Shown: positions 46,303-56,773 of the stretch, piece by piece
Position numbering within the stretch: position 1 is the first letter of the stretch
How the letters are laid out: each line of letters begins with the position of its first letter
From: Actinocatenispora rupis
Lineage (GTDB): Bacteria; Actinomycetota; Actinomycetes; Mycobacteriales; Micromonosporaceae
Direction: 5' to 3'
Assembly (NCBI RefSeq): GCF_016861975.1
Contig: NZ_BOMB01000001.1
Location: forward strand, 186,001-250,000
DNA: 64,000 nt
Program-made: the position numbers and the translations under genes
Notes under the pieces: model-generated
The model's input: the letters and a program-made list of their open reading frames with translations, nothing else
Databases searched by the model: none
Told to the model about the DNA's origin: nothing

Positions 46303-47117
46303 GCGGCGAGTCGTCGGCGCAGAGCGCGTCCGTCGCGTTCGGCAAGGCGCGGGCGGAGGGCCGCGGGACGCTCGTCGGCTACCTGCCGGCCGGGTTCCCG
46401 TCGGTGGACGGCGCGATCGAGGCCTGCCGGGTGATGGCCGACGCGGGCGTCGACGTCATCGAGATCGGCCTGCCGTACTCGGATCCGGTGATGGACGGGC
46501 CGGTCATCCAGCGGGCGAGCGAGCAGGCGCTGGCGGCCGGGTTCCGGGTCGCGGACGTGTTCCGAACCGTCGAGGCGGTCGCGGCGACCGGGGTGCCGAC
46601 GCTGGTCATGACGTACTGGAACCTGGTGGAGCGGCAGGGTGCCGCGTCGTTCGCGCGGGATCTGGCGTCGGCGGGCGGTGCCGGGCTGATCACGCCGGAC
46701 CTGATCCCCGACGAGGCGGACGACTGGCTGGCCGCGTCCGACGAGTACGGGTTGGACCGGGTGTTCCTGGTGGCGCCGAGTTCCACCGACCGGCGCATCG
46801 CGGAGACGACCGCCGCCTGCCGCGGCTTCGTGTACGCGACGAGCGTGATGGGCGTGACCGGTGCCCGGGCCGAGACCAGCGACGCGGCACCGGCGCTCGT
46901 CGCCCGGGTGCGCGCCGCGGCCGGACCCGACTCCGTACCGGTGGGTGTGGGGTTGGGCGTCAGCAACGGTGCGCAGGCCGCCGAGGTGGCCGGCTTCGCC
47001 GACGGTGTGATCGTCGGCAGTGCGCTGGTGCGCTGCCTGCTCGACGTGGAGCCGGCCACGGGCCGCGCCGCGCTGCGCGACCTGACCGCCGACCTGGCCG
47101 CCGGCGTACGACGCTGA
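46299..47117 (+). CDS. trpA: tryptophan synthase alpha chain
   Basis: This TIM-barrel lyase releases indole to TrpB. It has 272 residues. The catalytic Glu lies in [20 protein letters not shown] together with its Asp. [26 protein letters not shown] and VMGVTGAR follow; the active-site loop and phosphate-binding GVGLGVSN are in place. ATG 46299 overlaps trpB by four bases. In many actinobacteria lgt is next; here a minus-strand Nudix gene intervenes. Confidence 0.97.
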
Positions 47118-47133
47118 TCCGGCGCGCCCCGGT

Positions 47134-47589
47134 TCAGGCCGGTGCGGCGTGCCGGTGCACGTCGGCGACGACGCCGGAGCGGCCGGCGGTGGCGTCCGCG
47201 AGTACCCGGCGGACGGTGGGGGTGCGCGGCTCGGGTAGGTCGACCGGGTCGTACCAGCCGATCCGGCGGATCATGTCGGGCGCGTTGACCGACGCCTCGC
47301 CGCCGACGATCCGGGCCCGGAACACGTGCACGACCACGTCGGGCAGCGGACCGTCGGCGTCGTCGGCGGGGCCCGTGAGCCGGTAGAGCCCGACGAGGTC
47401 GACGACGTCGACGTGCAGCCCGGTCGCCGCCTGTAGGTCCCGGGTCACCGCGTGCGCCGGATGTTCGCAGCGCTGGATCCGCCCGCTGGGCAGGCCCCAC
47501 AGCCGGTGCCCCTGGCTCTGTTGACACAGCAGGACGCGGCCGCCCGGGTCGGTGACGACCGCCGCGACCGCGGAGGTGAGGGAGTCCAT
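47134..47589 (-). CDS. Nudix-fold protein with degenerate Nudix box
   Basis: It has 151 residues. The Nudix fold is clear: SAVAAVVTDPGGRVLLCQQ, WGLPSGRIQ, then the box from Gly36. Gly36, Glu42, Arg50 and Gly57 fit G-x5-E-x7-RE-U-x-EE-x-G, but the catalytic RE and EE positions are Arg50-Asp51 and Ala54-Ala55. Loss of the metal-binding glutamates suggests little or no hydrolase activity, perhaps a binding role. ATG 47589 is preceded by TACCAT six bases away. It converges with trpA and diverges from lgt. Confidence 0.82.
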   Translation of the reverse strand: MDSLTSAVAAVVTDPGGRVLLCQQSQGHRLWGLPSGRIQRCEHPAHAVTRDLQAATGLHVDVVDLVGLYRLTGPADDADGPLPDVVVHVFRARIVGGEASVNAPDMIRRIGWYDPVDLPEPRTPTVRRVLADATAGRSGVVADVHRHAAPA

Positions 47590-47595
47590 TTCCGG

Positions 47596-47601
47596 ATGGT
47601 A
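47596..47601 (-). promoter_or_regulatory. -10 box, leaderless start of the Nudix gene
   Basis: Minus-strand TACCAT ends six bases before ATG 47589. No SD is present. Confidence 0.45.
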
Positions 47602-47694
47602 GGCCGGAATGGTGCACCGCGGCCCGTTGGTCGCGGTTCGGTTCCGGTCGGTACGTGCCGGGTGGGCGGGGGCGAGCGTCCGCCGCCCAGCCGG

Positions 47695-47700
47695 TACGTT
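47695..47700 (+). promoter_or_regulatory. -10 box, leaderless start of lgt
   Basis: TACGTT ends eight bases before GTG 47709. No SD is seen. It faces the Nudix promoter in a divergent gap. Confidence 0.4.
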
Positions 47701-47708
47701 GGGCAACT

Positions 47709-48806
47709 GTGAACCTTGCCTCCATCCCGAGTCCGTCGACGGGTGTGCTGCAACTCGGCCCGCTCCCGCTCCGGGCGTACGCGGTGTGCATCGTCATCGG
47801 CATCGTGCTCGCCTGCTGGATCACCGAGACGCGGCTGCGGGCGCGGGGCGCGCCGGCATGGACGGTGCTGGACATCGCGGTGTGGGCGGTGCCGTTCGGG
47901 ATCGTCGGGGCGCGGATCTACCACGTGATCACCGACCCGGAGCTGTACTTCGCGGCCGGCAAGGACTGGGTCGGCATCTTCAAGATCTGGAACGGCGGGC
48001 TCGGCATCTGGGGTGCGGTGGCCGGCGGCGCGCTCGGCGCGTGGATCGCCTGCCGCCGCCGCGGCATCCCGTTGACCATGGTCGCCGACGCGCTGGCGCC
48101 GGGGCTGCCGGTCGCGCAGGCGGTCGGCCGCTGGGGCAACTGGTTCAACCAGGAGTTGTACGGTCGGCCCACGTCACTGCCGTGGGCGGTGGAGATCGAC
48201 CCGGCGCACCGACCGCTCGGCATGGACCAGTACGCGACGTACCAGCCGACGTTCCTGTACGAGAGCGTCTGGGATCTGCTGGTGGCGCTGGTGGTGTGGC
48301 GGCTCGACCGGCGGTACCGGTTCGGCCGCGGCCGGGGCTTCGCGCTGTACGTGATGCTCTACGTCTTCGGGCGGTTCTTCACCGAGATGATGCGCATCGA
48401 CCACGCCAACGAGTTCCTGGGTCTGCGGGTCAACGACTGGGTCAGCATCCTGGTGTTCCTGGGCGCCGCCGCGTACTTCCTGCTCGTCCGAGGGCCGCGC
48501 AAGGACCTCGTCACCGACTCCGACGGCAACCTCACCGTCGTACCGGAGGGCACCGGCGCCGCTGGTACCGGGGCGACCGGGGTGCAGGCGGAGGAGACCG
48601 AGGTCGAGGGGGCGGACGACCGGCCGGACGACGGCACGGACGATCCCGGCTCCGGGGACGACGACGCCGGCGACCTGCCGGACGAGCGCGCCGCCGAGCC
48701 TGCCGCAGCCGGCCGTGCCGACGACGAGCCCGCCGCCGATCCTGCCGACGCCGACGCGGGCCGTGCCGACGCGGACGCCGCGGACCGGGAGAAGCACGCC
48801 CGCTAG
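47709..48806 (+). CDS. lgt: prolipoprotein diacylglyceryl transferase with acidic C-tail
   Basis: It attaches diacylglycerol to the lipobox cysteine, the step before LspA. It has 365 residues and seven hydrophobic segments. The signature GRWGNWFNQE (GRxGNFxNxE type) and the region GIFKIWNGGLGIWGAVAGG are present, and a second Arg sits in YVFGRFFTEMMR. The last 95 residues are an acidic, Ala/Asp-rich cytoplasmic tail, as in other actinobacterial Lgt proteins. GTG 47709 follows a -10-like TACGTT, so the in-frame 47655 start is unlikely. Confidence 0.95.
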   Translation: MNLASIPSPSTGVLQLGPLPLRAYAVCIVIGIVLACWITETRLRARGAPAWTVLDIAVWAVPFGIVGARIYHVITDPELYFAAGKDWVGIFKIWNGGLGIWGAVAGGALGAWIACRRRGIPLTMVADALAPGLPVAQAVGRWGNWFNQELYGRPTSLPWAVEIDPAHRPLGMDQYATYQPTFLYESVWDLLVALVVWRLDRRYRFGRGRGFALYVMLYVFGRFFTEMMRIDHANEFLGLRVNDWVSILVFLGAAAYFLLVRGPRKDLVTDSDGNLTVVPEGTGAAGTGATGVQAEETEVEGADDRPDDGTDDPGSGDDDAGDLPDERAAEPAAAGRADDEPAADPADADAGRADADAADREKHAR

Positions 48807-48875
48807 GTGTCACGCCCGCTGGGCGTACCGGGGTGACGATCCCCATGATCGACGGTGCGGCGCGGGCGCGGGCCG

Positions 48876-48881
48876 TACCGT
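48876..48881 (+). promoter_or_regulatory. -10 box, leaderless start of the LLM gene
   Basis: TACCGT ends six bases before ATG 48888, without an SD. Confidence 0.4.
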
Positions 48882-48887
48882 GTGGCC

Positions 48888-49718
48888 ATGCGGGTCAGTA
48901 CTGTCATCCTGCCCATCTACCGGTGGGCCGTGGCGGCGGACGTGTGGCGGCGGGCCGAGGAGCTGGGCTGCCACGCGGCGTACACCTACGACCACCTGTC
49001 CTGGCGGGAGCCGTTCCGGGACGGGACGTGGTTCGGTGCGGTGCCGACCCTGACCGCGGCGGCCACGGTCACCAGCCGGCTGCGGCTCGGCACCATGGTC
49101 ACCTCGCCGAACTTCCGCCATCCGGTACCGCTGGCGAAGGATCTGATGTCGGTCGACGACGTGTCCGGCGGCCGGCTGACCGTCGGCGTCGGCTCCGGCG
49201 GCACCGGGTTCGACGCGCGGGTGCTGGGCGCCGAGCCGTGGTCGCCGCGGGAGCGCGCCGACCGGTTCGCCGAGTTCGTGCCGCTGCTGGACCGGCTGCT
49301 GCGGGAGCCCACCACCACCGACACCGGCCGGTACTACTCTGCCCACGAGGCGCGGATGGTGCCGGGCTGCGTGCAGCGTCCCCGCGTCCCGCTGTACGTG
49401 GCGGCGACCGGTCCGCGCGGCCTCGCCCTCGCCACCCGGTACGGCGACGGCTGGGTGACGACCGCGGACGACCCGGCCGACGAGATCGCCCGGCTGGCCG
49501 CGGCCTGCGCGGACGCCGGCCGCGACCCCGCCGGGCTGGACCGCGTGGTACTGACCGGGTTCGGCCCGCTGCCGGACTCGCCGGCCGGTTTCGTCGACCT
49601 GGCCGGCCGGTACGCGGAGCTGGGCGTCACCGAGCTGGTCGTGCACTGGCCCGTGCCGGACACGCAGTTCGCCATGGACCAGGGGCTGTTCGAGCGGGTC
49701 GTGACGGCGCTGACCTGA
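48888..49718 (+). CDS. LLM-class (luciferase-like) F420/flavin-dependent oxidoreductase
   Basis: It has 276 residues and a TIM barrel of the bacterial luciferase superfamily. Family features are AAYTYDHLSWREPF, LRLGTMVTSPNFRHPVPLAKDLMSVDDVSGGRLTVGVGSGG and PLYVAATGPRGLALATRYGDGW. Actinobacterial members often use F420, which is likely here but not shown. The substrate is unknown. ATG 48888 is preferred over the in-frame 48855 because a -10 box lies directly upstream. It converges with the PLD-like gene. Confidence 0.9.
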   Translation: MRVSTVILPIYRWAVAADVWRRAEELGCHAAYTYDHLSWREPFRDGTWFGAVPTLTAAATVTSRLRLGTMVTSPNFRHPVPLAKDLMSVDDVSGGRLTVGVGSGGTGFDARVLGAEPWSPRERADRFAEFVPLLDRLLREPTTTDTGRYYSAHEARMVPGCVQRPRVPLYVAATGPRGLALATRYGDGWVTTADDPADEIARLAAACADAGRDPAGLDRVVLTGFGPLPDSPAGFVDLAGRYAELGVTELVVHWPVPDTQFAMDQGLFERVVTALT

Positions 49719-49746
49719 GCCGCCGCCGCGCGCACGCTCTCCGGAG

Positions 49747-50919
49747 TCAGGACACCGGCACGGCCACCTCCTGCAACCGTGCGAAGTTCGCCCGGTACGC
49801 GTCGTGCGCCGCGGCGCCCTCGATGCGCAGCAGCGCCTCGTCGTTCTCCCGCAGCGAGGAGAAGTCGAGGTTGTGCGAGCCGGTCCACACCCACTTCGTG
49901 TCCGGGTGGGCCGCGTAGTTGCCCTCGACCAGGAAGTACTTGGAGTGCACCAGGTACCCGTCGGCGGTCTTGAGGTGGCGCAGGGTCAGGTTCGCGTGGC
50001 CGGTGAGGGTCGCGACCTGGTTGCTGTCGGTGTAGACGATATCGACGCGACATCCTTGCGCCGCAAGGGAAACCAGCGCGTCCGCCACCCCCGCCCGGTG
50101 CAGCGCGTACGCCGAGACTCGGACGATCGAGCGGTGGTCGCCGGGCGTACCGACGGTGCTGTTGCCGGTGCACCCGACGTTGCCGAGGATGTCGACGACG
50201 ACGTCACCGGTCTCCTGCGGGAAGAAGTAGTACTTCTCGGCGCCGACCGTGCCGCTGGTGAAGTAGTCGTTGTTGCCGACCATCGCGGCCAGGTCGTTGA
50301 AGTACTGCACGTACGCGGTGTAGAGCGGGGTGTTGCCCACCACCGTGTACGCGTTGTTGAAGTACTTCTCGGTGTTGAGCGCGGTCGCGTTCGCCGACGC
50401 CTGGATGACCACGTCCTCCGCCACTCCCGGGTCGCCGATCCGGGAGAACAGGAAGAACTTGTTGTGGTTGATGGGATTCACGCCGCCGTACGCGATGCAC
50501 GCGCCGCCCTGGTGACACACCCGTACCCACGAGGTGGTGGTCATGTCGGTGCCGAGCGCGGCGATCAGGTTCTGCGCCGCCGCCGAGGTGCTGTACTTCG
50601 CGTCGAGGACGACGCGGATCTGCACGCCGCGGTCGTGCGCGGCGACCAGCGCGTCGGTGTAGTCCTGGTCGGTCAGCGCGTACATGGAGGTCCGGATCAG
50701 CCGGCCGGGCTGGGTGTTCGCGACGGCGCCGAGGATGTGGTCCTTCACCGCGTCCTGCGCCGCGGCGTCACCGTACGGGTCGTTGAACACGGCGCCGGTG
50801 GCGATCGGCGCCGCGTGCGGTCGGGGATGGTGGTCGTCGGGGTGTGCCGCGGCGGGGGCGGCGCCGGGCAGGACGAGCGCGGCCAGCAGTACGGCCGCCG
50901 CGATCACGCGTCCGCGCAT
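49747..50919 (-). CDS. secreted phospholipase D-like protein with altered HKD motifs
   Basis: It has 390 residues. The signal peptide spans residues 1-26 (RVIAAAVLLAALVLPGAAPAAAH). Two PLD-type halves each keep HxK: HNKFFLFS in the first and HSKYFLVE in the second. The Asp that should follow four residues later is Ser in one and Glu in the other. WTGSHNLDFSS and RENDEALLRIE after the second motif are PLD-typical. It may be a secreted nuclease or lipase, or an inactive homologue. ATG 50919 has AGGAG five bases upstream; the longer open frame from 50988 lacks this. Confidence 0.87.
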   Translation of the reverse strand: MRGRVIAAAVLLAALVLPGAAPAAAHPDDHHPRPHAAPIATGAVFNDPYGDAAAQDAVKDHILGAVANTQPGRLIRTSMYALTDQDYTDALVAAHDRGVQIRVVLDAKYSTSAAAQNLIAALGTDMTTTSWVRVCHQGGACIAYGGVNPINHNKFFLFSRIGDPGVAEDVVIQASANATALNTEKYFNNAYTVVGNTPLYTAYVQYFNDLAAMVGNNDYFTSGTVGAEKYYFFPQETGDVVVDILGNVGCTGNSTVGTPGDHRSIVRVSAYALHRAGVADALVSLAAQGCRVDIVYTDSNQVATLTGHANLTLRHLKTADGYLVHSKYFLVEGNYAAHPDTKWVWTGSHNLDFSSLRENDEALLRIEGAAAHDAYRANFARLQEVAVPVS

Positions 50920-51024
50920 GGGTACTCCTCGTCGGGAGGTGTCGGGGCGCGGACCAGCCTGGTGCCGCGACCCGCCCGGGCACCACACCGTTGCGCCATG
51001 CGCACCGGCGGTACCGCAGGCCGG

Positions 51025-51849
51025 TCAGGCGGCGGGTTCGGCGATGCAGGCCGTGGCGGTGTGGCGGAAGCCGATCCGCGCGTAGATGCGGGCCACGTCC
51101 GCCGAGTCGGCGGCCAGGAACACCAGTCCGGTACCGGCGGCCAGCGACGCGCGGACCAGCCGGGTGGTGACCGCGCGGGCGAGGCCGCGGCGCCGCGCGG
51201 ACGGCAGCGTACCGACGCCGGCGACCTCGGCCACCGCGCCGACCCGCTGTACGGTGCCGATCGCGACCGGCCCGTCCGGCCCGTCGACCAGCGCCCGGAC
51301 GTGCCGGCCGGCGCGGATCAGGTCCGCCTCGACGGCCAGCGCCGCGGCCGACACCGGTGTGTACGCGGCGTCCCGCTCGGCCGTACCGGCCTCGCCCACC
51401 GCCGTACCGTGTGCGGCGAAGGCGACCGCGCCGACCGCGTGCCAGGCGGCCAGGTCCGCGGCGAAGCCCGGGTCGTCCGGGTCGAGCAGCCGCACCGTGG
51501 TCCCGGCGACCGGCTCCGGCGTCACGCCCGCCGGCAGCACCATCAGCGGCGCCCGCTGTACCGCGAGCCCCGCCTCCTCGGCCGGCCCGATCAGGCCCGG
51601 CGTCGTCTCGTCCACCCACTCGAACGCCTCCGGTACGCCCAGCTCGCGTTGCCGGGCGCGGACCGCGGCGACGTCGGCGGCCGTACCGGCGGGGGTGCCG
51701 AGCGCGGGGCGGGCGTAGAACGGGTGCCCCTCGCCGTCCCGGACGAACAGGTCGAACGGGCCGATCCGTTCCACCCGTGCCCGGTCCCGGGGTACGGCGT
51801 CGTAGAAGGTCTCCAGCGTGGCGAGCAGGCCGGTGTCGAGGTCGGTCAC
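51025..51849 (-). CDS. GNAT family N-acetyltransferase
   Basis: It has 274 residues. The C-terminal 110 residues hold the GNAT core: IGTVQRVGAVAEVAGVGTLPSARRRGLARAVTTRLVRASLAAG contains the acetyl-CoA loop (R/Q-x-x-G-x-G/A, here RRRGLA), and VARIYARIGFRHTATA is the usual C-terminal motif. The N-terminal half is a divergent second GNAT-like or substrate domain. The substrate is unknown. GTG 51849 has TAGGCT eight bases upstream and no SD; the longer frame to 51957 is unlikely. Confidence 0.85.
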   Translation of the reverse strand: MTDLDTGLLATLETFYDAVPRDRARVERIGPFDLFVRDGEGHPFYARPALGTPAGTAADVAAVRARQRELGVPEAFEWVDETTPGLIGPAEEAGLAVQRAPLMVLPAGVTPEPVAGTTVRLLDPDDPGFAADLAAWHAVGAVAFAAHGTAVGEAGTAERDAAYTPVSAAALAVEADLIRAGRHVRALVDGPDGPVAIGTVQRVGAVAEVAGVGTLPSARRRGLARAVTTRLVRASLAAGTGLVFLAADSADVARIYARIGFRHTATACIAEPAA

Positions 51850-52192
51850 GAACGGTGAGCCTAGCCAGCGGTACGCCCCGCGCGCGACGGCACTGCTCCG
51901 GGATCCGGACGCCCGGCGCCGTACGGGCCGGCACGGTCCGGTACCGGGCGTGCCCACCGGTACTCTGTGTCAATCTCCACTGCGCTCGGCAGGCGTTCGA
52001 GCCTCCCGGTTGATACCGTTCGAGGAACTGGGAGTGGTGAGATCTTTCACGAAGAGGTGACCCGGTGTCCGCGCCGGGGGGTCTCGTAAACTCCAATGTC
52101 ACGTATCGGGCCGACGCCGTCCCGCCTCAGCATGCATTTTTCCCGCCGGGCGGCCACAGGCATCCCGGCGTACTCACGACCCTGGAGGCCCG
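51850..52192 (+). other. 343-base intergenic region between the GNAT gene and gltB
   Basis: It is divergent spacing with no supportable gene. It holds the GNAT -10 box, a TAAACT -10-like box at 52087-52092 with no convincing -35 at 16-18 bases, and GGAGG five bases before the gltB ATG. No riboswitch or clear operator was recognised. Confidence 0.5.
51858..51863 (-). promoter_or_regulatory. -10 box, leaderless start of the GNAT gene
   Basis: Minus-strand TAGGCT ends eight bases before GTG 51849, with no SD. Confidence 0.45.
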
Positions 52193-55100
52193 ATGACGCT
52201 GCCCGCCACCGGTGTCCCCGCGACCGGGACCGGCGTCCCCGCCACCGGCCTGTACGACCCGTCGTACGAGCACGACGCCTGCGGTGTCGCGTTCGTGGTC
52301 GACGCGCGTGGCCGGCGCTCGCACCGGACCGTCACCCGCGGCCTGTCCGCCCTGGTCCGGATGGAGCATCGCGGCGCCGCCGGCGCGGAGCCCAACACCG
52401 GTGACGGCGCCGGCATCCTGCTCCAGGTGCCCGACGCGTTCTGCCGCGCGGTCGCCGGGTGCGAGCTGCCCGCCGCCGCCCCCGACGGCAGCCTCCGGTA
52501 CGCGACGGGGCTGGTGTTCCTGCCGGGGGACGATGCGGACGCGGCGCGCGCCGAGCGGATCGTCGCCAAGTACGCGGTGGCCGAGGGCGCCGAGGTGCTC
52601 GGCTGGCGGGACGTACCGACCGACCCGGGCGAGCTGGGGGAGACGGCGCGGCGCGCGATGCCGCGGATCCGGCAGGTGTTCCTCGCCGCGCACGACATGT
52701 CGGACGGCACGCCGCTGTCCGGCCTGGCGCTGGAGCGCGTCGCGTACTGCGTGCGCAAGCAGACCGAACGGGAGACGCGGGAGCGCGGCGTGCCCGCGTA
52801 CTTCCCGTCCCTGTCGTCGCGGACGATCGTCTACAAGGGCATGCTCACGCCGCCGCAGCTGGGCCGGTTCTTCGCCGACCTGTCCGACGAGCGGGTCACC
52901 TCGGCGATCTCCCTGGTGCACAGCCGGTTCTCGACGAACACGTTCCCGTCGTGGCCGCTGGCGCACCCGTTCCGGCTGGTGGCGCACAACGGCGAGATCA
53001 ACACGATCCGCGGCAACCGCAACTGGATGGCGGCCCGCGAGGCGCTGCTGTCCTCGACGCTGCTGCCGGGCCGCATCAAGCGCCTCTTCCCGATCTGTAC
53101 GCCGGGGGCCTCCGACTCCGCCACCTTCGACGAGGTGCTGGAACTCCTGCACCTGGCCGGGCGCAGCCTGCCGCACTCGGTACTGATGATGATCCCCGAG
53201 GCGTGGGAGAACGACCCGCGGATGGACGCCGCCCGCCGCGCGTTCTACCAGTTCCACGCGTGTCTGATGGAGCCGTGGGACGGGCCGGCGTGCGTGTCGT
53301 TCACCGACGGCACCGTCATCGGCGCGGTACTGGACCGCAACGGCCTGCGTCCCGCGCGCTGGTGGCGTACCGACGACGACACCGTGGTGTTCGCCTCCGA
53401 GGCCGGCGTCCTGGACCTGGACCCGGCGACCGTGGTGGCGAAGGGCCGGCTCACCCCGGGCCGGATGTTCCTGGTGGACACGGCCGCGGGCCGGATCGTC
53501 ACCGACGACGAGATCAAGGGCGAGCTGGCCGCGGCCGAGCCGTACGACGAGTGGTTGACGGCCGGGCTGATGCGGTTGGAGGACCTGCCCGCCCGCGAGC
53601 ACATCGTCTACACGCACGACAGCGTCGCCCGTCGCCAGCAGACCTTCGGGTACACCCAGGAGGAGCTGAAGATCCTGCTGGCGCCGATGGCGACCAAGGG
53701 CGCCGAGCCGTTGGGGTCGATGGGCACCGACACCCCGGTCGCGGTGCTGTCGAAGCGTCCCCGCCTGCTGTACGACTACTTCACGCAGCTGTTCGCGCAG
53801 GTGACCAACCCGCCGCTGGACGCGATCCGGGAGGAGCTGGTCACCAGCGTCGCCACCACCATCGGGCCGGAGCACAACCTGCTCGACGCCTCCCCGGCGA
53901 GCTGCCGGCAGATCGTGCTGCCGCACCCGGTGCTGGACAACGACGAGCTGGCGAAGATCCTGTCCGTCGACGAGGACGGCGACATGCCGGGCTTCAAGGC
54001 GGTCCGGGTCTCCGGCCTGTACCGGGTGGCCGACGGCGCGGCGGGCATCAAGGCCCGCATCACGCAGATCTGCCGGCACGTGTCGGAGGCGATCGAGGAC
54101 GGGGTCCGCATCCTGGTGCTGTCCGACCGGGACTCGACCGCCGACCTGGCGCCGATCCCGTCGCTGCTGCTCACCGCCGCCGTACACCAGCACCTGGTGC
54201 GCGAGCAGACCCGTACGCAGGTGTCGTTGGTGGTGGAGTCCGGTGACTGCCGCGAGGTGCACCACGTCGCCGTGCTCCTCGGGTACGGCGCGTCCGCGGT
54301 CAACCCGTACCTGGCGTTCGAGACGATCGAGGACCTGATCGCGGCCGGCACCATCACCGGCATCGAGCCGGCGAAGGCCGTCGCGAACTACGCGAAGGGC
54401 CTCGGCAAGGGCGTCCTGAAGATCATGTCCAAGATGGGCATCTCCACCGTCGCGTCGTACACCGGCGCGCAGGTGTTCGAGGCGATCGGGCTCGCCGACA
54501 AGCTCGTCCAGCGCTACTTCACCGGTACCACGTCGCGGATCGGCGGGGTGGGCCTGGCGGAGATCGCCGCCGAGGTGGCCGCGCGGCACGACCGCGCGTA
54601 CCCGCGGAACCCGGCGGAGGCGGCGCACCGGGTGCTCGACGTGGGCGGCGAGTACCAGTGGCGGCGCGAGGGCGAGGTGCACCTGTTCAACCCGGAGACG
54701 GTGTTCCTGCTCCAGCACTCGACCCGGTCCCGGCAGTACGACATCTTCCGCAAGTACACCGCGGCGGTGGACGGGCTGGCCGCCGAGTCCGGCTCGCTGC
54801 GCGGGCTGTTCTCCTTCCGTACCAACGGTCGTACGCCGGTGCCGCTGTCGGAGGTGGAGCCGGTCGAGGCGATCGTGCGGCGGTTCGCGACCGGCGCGAT
54901 GAGCTACGGCTCGATCTCCGCCGAGGCGCACACCGACCTGGCGATCGCGATGAACCGGCTGGGCGGCAAGTCCAACACCGGCGAGGGCGGCGAGGACCGC
55001 GACCGGCTGTACGACGCCGAACGGCGCAGCGCGGTGAAGCAGGTCGCGTCCGGCCGGTTCGGCGTGACCAGCGAGTACCTGGTGAACGCGGACGACATCC

Positions 55101-56773
55101 AGATCAAGATGGCGCAGGGCGCGAAGCCCGGCGAGGGCGGCCAGCTGCCCGGCAACAAGGTGTGGCCGTGGGTGGCGCGCACCCGGCACTCGACGCCGGG
55201 CGTCGGGCTGATCTCGCCTCCGCCGCACCACGACATCTACTCGATCGAGGACCTGGCGCAGCTCATCTTCGACCTGAAGAACGCCAACCCGGCCGCGCGC
55301 ATCCACGTGAAGCTGGTCAGCGAGGTCGGCGTCGGTACGGTCGCCGCCGGTGTCGCGAAGGCGCACGCCGACGTGGTGCTCATCTCCGGCCACGACGGCG
55401 GGACGGGCGCCTCGCCGCTCAACTCGCTCAAGCACGCCGGCGGCCCGTGGGAGCTGGGCCTCGCCGAGGCGCAGCAGACGTTGCTGCGCAACGGACTCCG
55501 CGACCGGGTCACCGTCCAGGTCGACGGCCAGCTCAAGACCGGCCGGGACGTGGTGGTCGCGGCGCTGCTCGGCGCCGAGGAGTTCGGTTTCGCGACCGCG
55601 CCGCTGATCGTGCAGGGCTGCGTCATGATGCGCGTCTGCCACCTCGACACCTGCCCGGTCGGCATCGCCACCCAGAACCCGGAGCTGCGCGCCCGGTACA
55701 CCGGCACGCCCGAGTTCGTCGAGACCTTCTTCCGGTACCTGGCGGAGGAGGTCCGGGAACACCTGGCACAGCTGGGTTTCCGTACGTTGGACGAGGCGAT
55801 CGGCCAGGTCGAGCTGCTCGACGTGGCGCCGGCGGTGGACCACTGGAAGGCGTCCGGGCTGGACCTGTCGCCGATCCTGGCGTCGGAGCCGGCCGGCGAC
55901 GGCGCCCGCCGCCGTACCCGGGAGCAGGACCACGGGCTGGAGTCCGTGCTCGACGTCAAGCTCACCGAGCTGGCACGGTCCACATTGGACACCCGGGAGC
56001 CGGTGTCGGCGACCCTGCCGATCCGCAACACCGACCGCGCCGTCGGCACCATGCTCGGCTCCGAGCTGACCCGCCGGTACCCGGACGGGCTGGACGACGG
56101 CTCGATCACCTTCACCTTCACCGGTACGGCGGGGCAGTCGTTCGGCGCGTTCCTGCCGAAGGGCGTGACGCTGCGGCTGTTCGGCGACGCCAACGACTAC
56201 GTCGGCAAGGGCCTGTCCGGCGGCCGGCTGGTGATCCGGCCGGACGCGGCGGCGCCGTTCGACCCGCGCGACAACATCATCGCCGGCAACACCGTCCTGT
56301 ACGGCGCCACCGCCGGCGAGCTGTACGCCGACGGCGTGGTCGGGGAACGCTTCGCGGTCCGCAACTCCGGCGCGGTCGCCGTCGTCGACGGCTGCGGCGA
56401 CCACGGCTGCGAGTACATGACGGGCGGCGAGGTGGTGGTGCTCGGCGGGACCGGGCGCAACTTCGCGGCCGGCATGTCCGGCGGCACCGCGTACGTGTTC
56501 CGCCTGGACCCGGCGCTCGTCAACCGCGAACTGGTCGGCCTGGAGCCACTGTCCACATCGGACCAGCAGCGGCTGCACGCGCTCGTCTCCGCGCACCACG
56601 CGGAGACCGGCTCGACGCTCGCCGCCGAGCTGCTGGCCGACTGGACCGCCGCGGTCGAACAGTTCACGAAGGTGCTGCCCCGCGACTACAAGCGGGTCCT
56701 GGAGACCATCGCCGCGGCCGAGCGGTCCGGCGCCGACGTCGACACGGCGATCATGGAGGTGGCAGGTGCCTGA
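52193..56773 (+). CDS. gltB: glutamate synthase (NADPH) large subunit
   Basis: It makes two glutamates from glutamine and 2-oxoglutarate, using electrons from GltD. It has 1526 residues. Cys30 in [11 protein letters not shown] is the glutaminase nucleophile, exposed after removal of a 29-residue propeptide rich in ATG/VPATG repeats. [34 protein letters not shown] follows. The FMN barrel contains [22 protein letters not shown] and [12 protein letters not shown]; the 3Fe-4S cysteines lie in [15 protein letters not shown]. The C-terminal beta-helix has GxxxG repeats ([21 protein letters not shown]-like). The SD is GGAGG. It overlaps gltD by eight bases. Confidence 0.98.
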   Translation: MTLPATGVPATGTGVPATGLYDPSYEHDACGVAFVVDARGRRSHRTVTRGLSALVRMEHRGAAGAEPNTGDGAGILLQVPDAFCRAVAGCELPAAAPDGSLRYATGLVFLPGDDADAARAERIVAKYAVAEGAEVLGWRDVPTDPGELGETARRAMPRIRQVFLAAHDMSDGTPLSGLALERVAYCVRKQTERETRERGVPAYFPSLSSRTIVYKGMLTPPQLGRFFADLSDERVTSAISLVHSRFSTNTFPSWPLAHPFRLVAHNGEINTIRGNRNWMAAREALLSSTLLPGRIKRLFPICTPGASDSATFDEVLELLHLAGRSLPHSVLMMIPEAWENDPRMDAARRAFYQFHACLMEPWDGPACVSFTDGTVIGAVLDRNGLRPARWWRTDDDTVVFASEAGVLDLDPATVVAKGRLTPGRMFLVDTAAGRIVTDDEIKGELAAAEPYDEWLTAGLMRLEDLPAREHIVYTHDSVARRQQTFGYTQEELKILLAPMATKGAEPLGSMGTDTPVAVLSKRPRLLYDYFTQLFAQVTNPPLDAIREELVTSVATTIGPEHNLLDASPASCRQIVLPHPVLDNDELAKILSVDEDGDMPGFKAVRVSGLYRVADGAAGIKARITQICRHVSEAIEDGVRILVLSDRDSTADLAPIPSLLLTAAVHQHLVREQTRTQVSLVVESGDCREVHHVAVLLGYGASAVNPYLAFETIEDLIAAGTITGIEPAKAVANYAKGLGKGVLKIMSKMGISTVASYTGAQVFEAIGLADKLVQRYFTGTTSRIGGVGLAEIAAEVAARHDRAYPRNPAEAAHRVLDVGGEYQWRREGEVHLFNPETVFLLQHSTRSRQYDIFRKYTAAVDGLAAESGSLRGLFSFRTNGRTPVPLSEVEPVEAIVRRFATGAMSYGSISAEAHTDLAIAMNRLGGKSNTGEGGEDRDRLYDAERRSAVKQVASGRFGVTSEYLVNADDIQIKMAQGAKPGEGGQLPGNKVWPWVARTRHSTPGVGLISPPPHHDIYSIEDLAQLIFDLKNANPAARIHVKLVSEVGVGTVAAGVAKAHADVVLISGHDGGTGASPLNSLKHAGGPWELGLAEAQQTLLRNGLRDRVTVQVDGQLKTGRDVVVAALLGAEEFGFATAPLIVQGCVMMRVCHLDTCPVGIATQNPELRARYTGTPEFVETFFRYLAEEVREHLAQLGFRTLDEAIGQVELLDVAPAVDHWKASGLDLSPILASEPAGDGARRRTREQDHGLESVLDVKLTELARSTLDTREPVSATLPIRNTDRAVGTMLGSELTRRYPDGLDDGSITFTFTGTAGQSFGAFLPKGVTLRLFGDANDYVGKGLSGGRLVIRPDAAAPFDPRDNIIAGNTVLYGATAGELYADGVVGERFAVRNSGAVAVVDGCGDHGCEYMTGGEVVVLGGTGRNFAAGMSGGTAYVFRLDPALVNRELVGLEPLSTSDQQRLHALVSAHHAETGSTLAAELLADWTAAVEQFTKVLPRDYKRVLETIAAAERSGADVDTAIMEVAGA

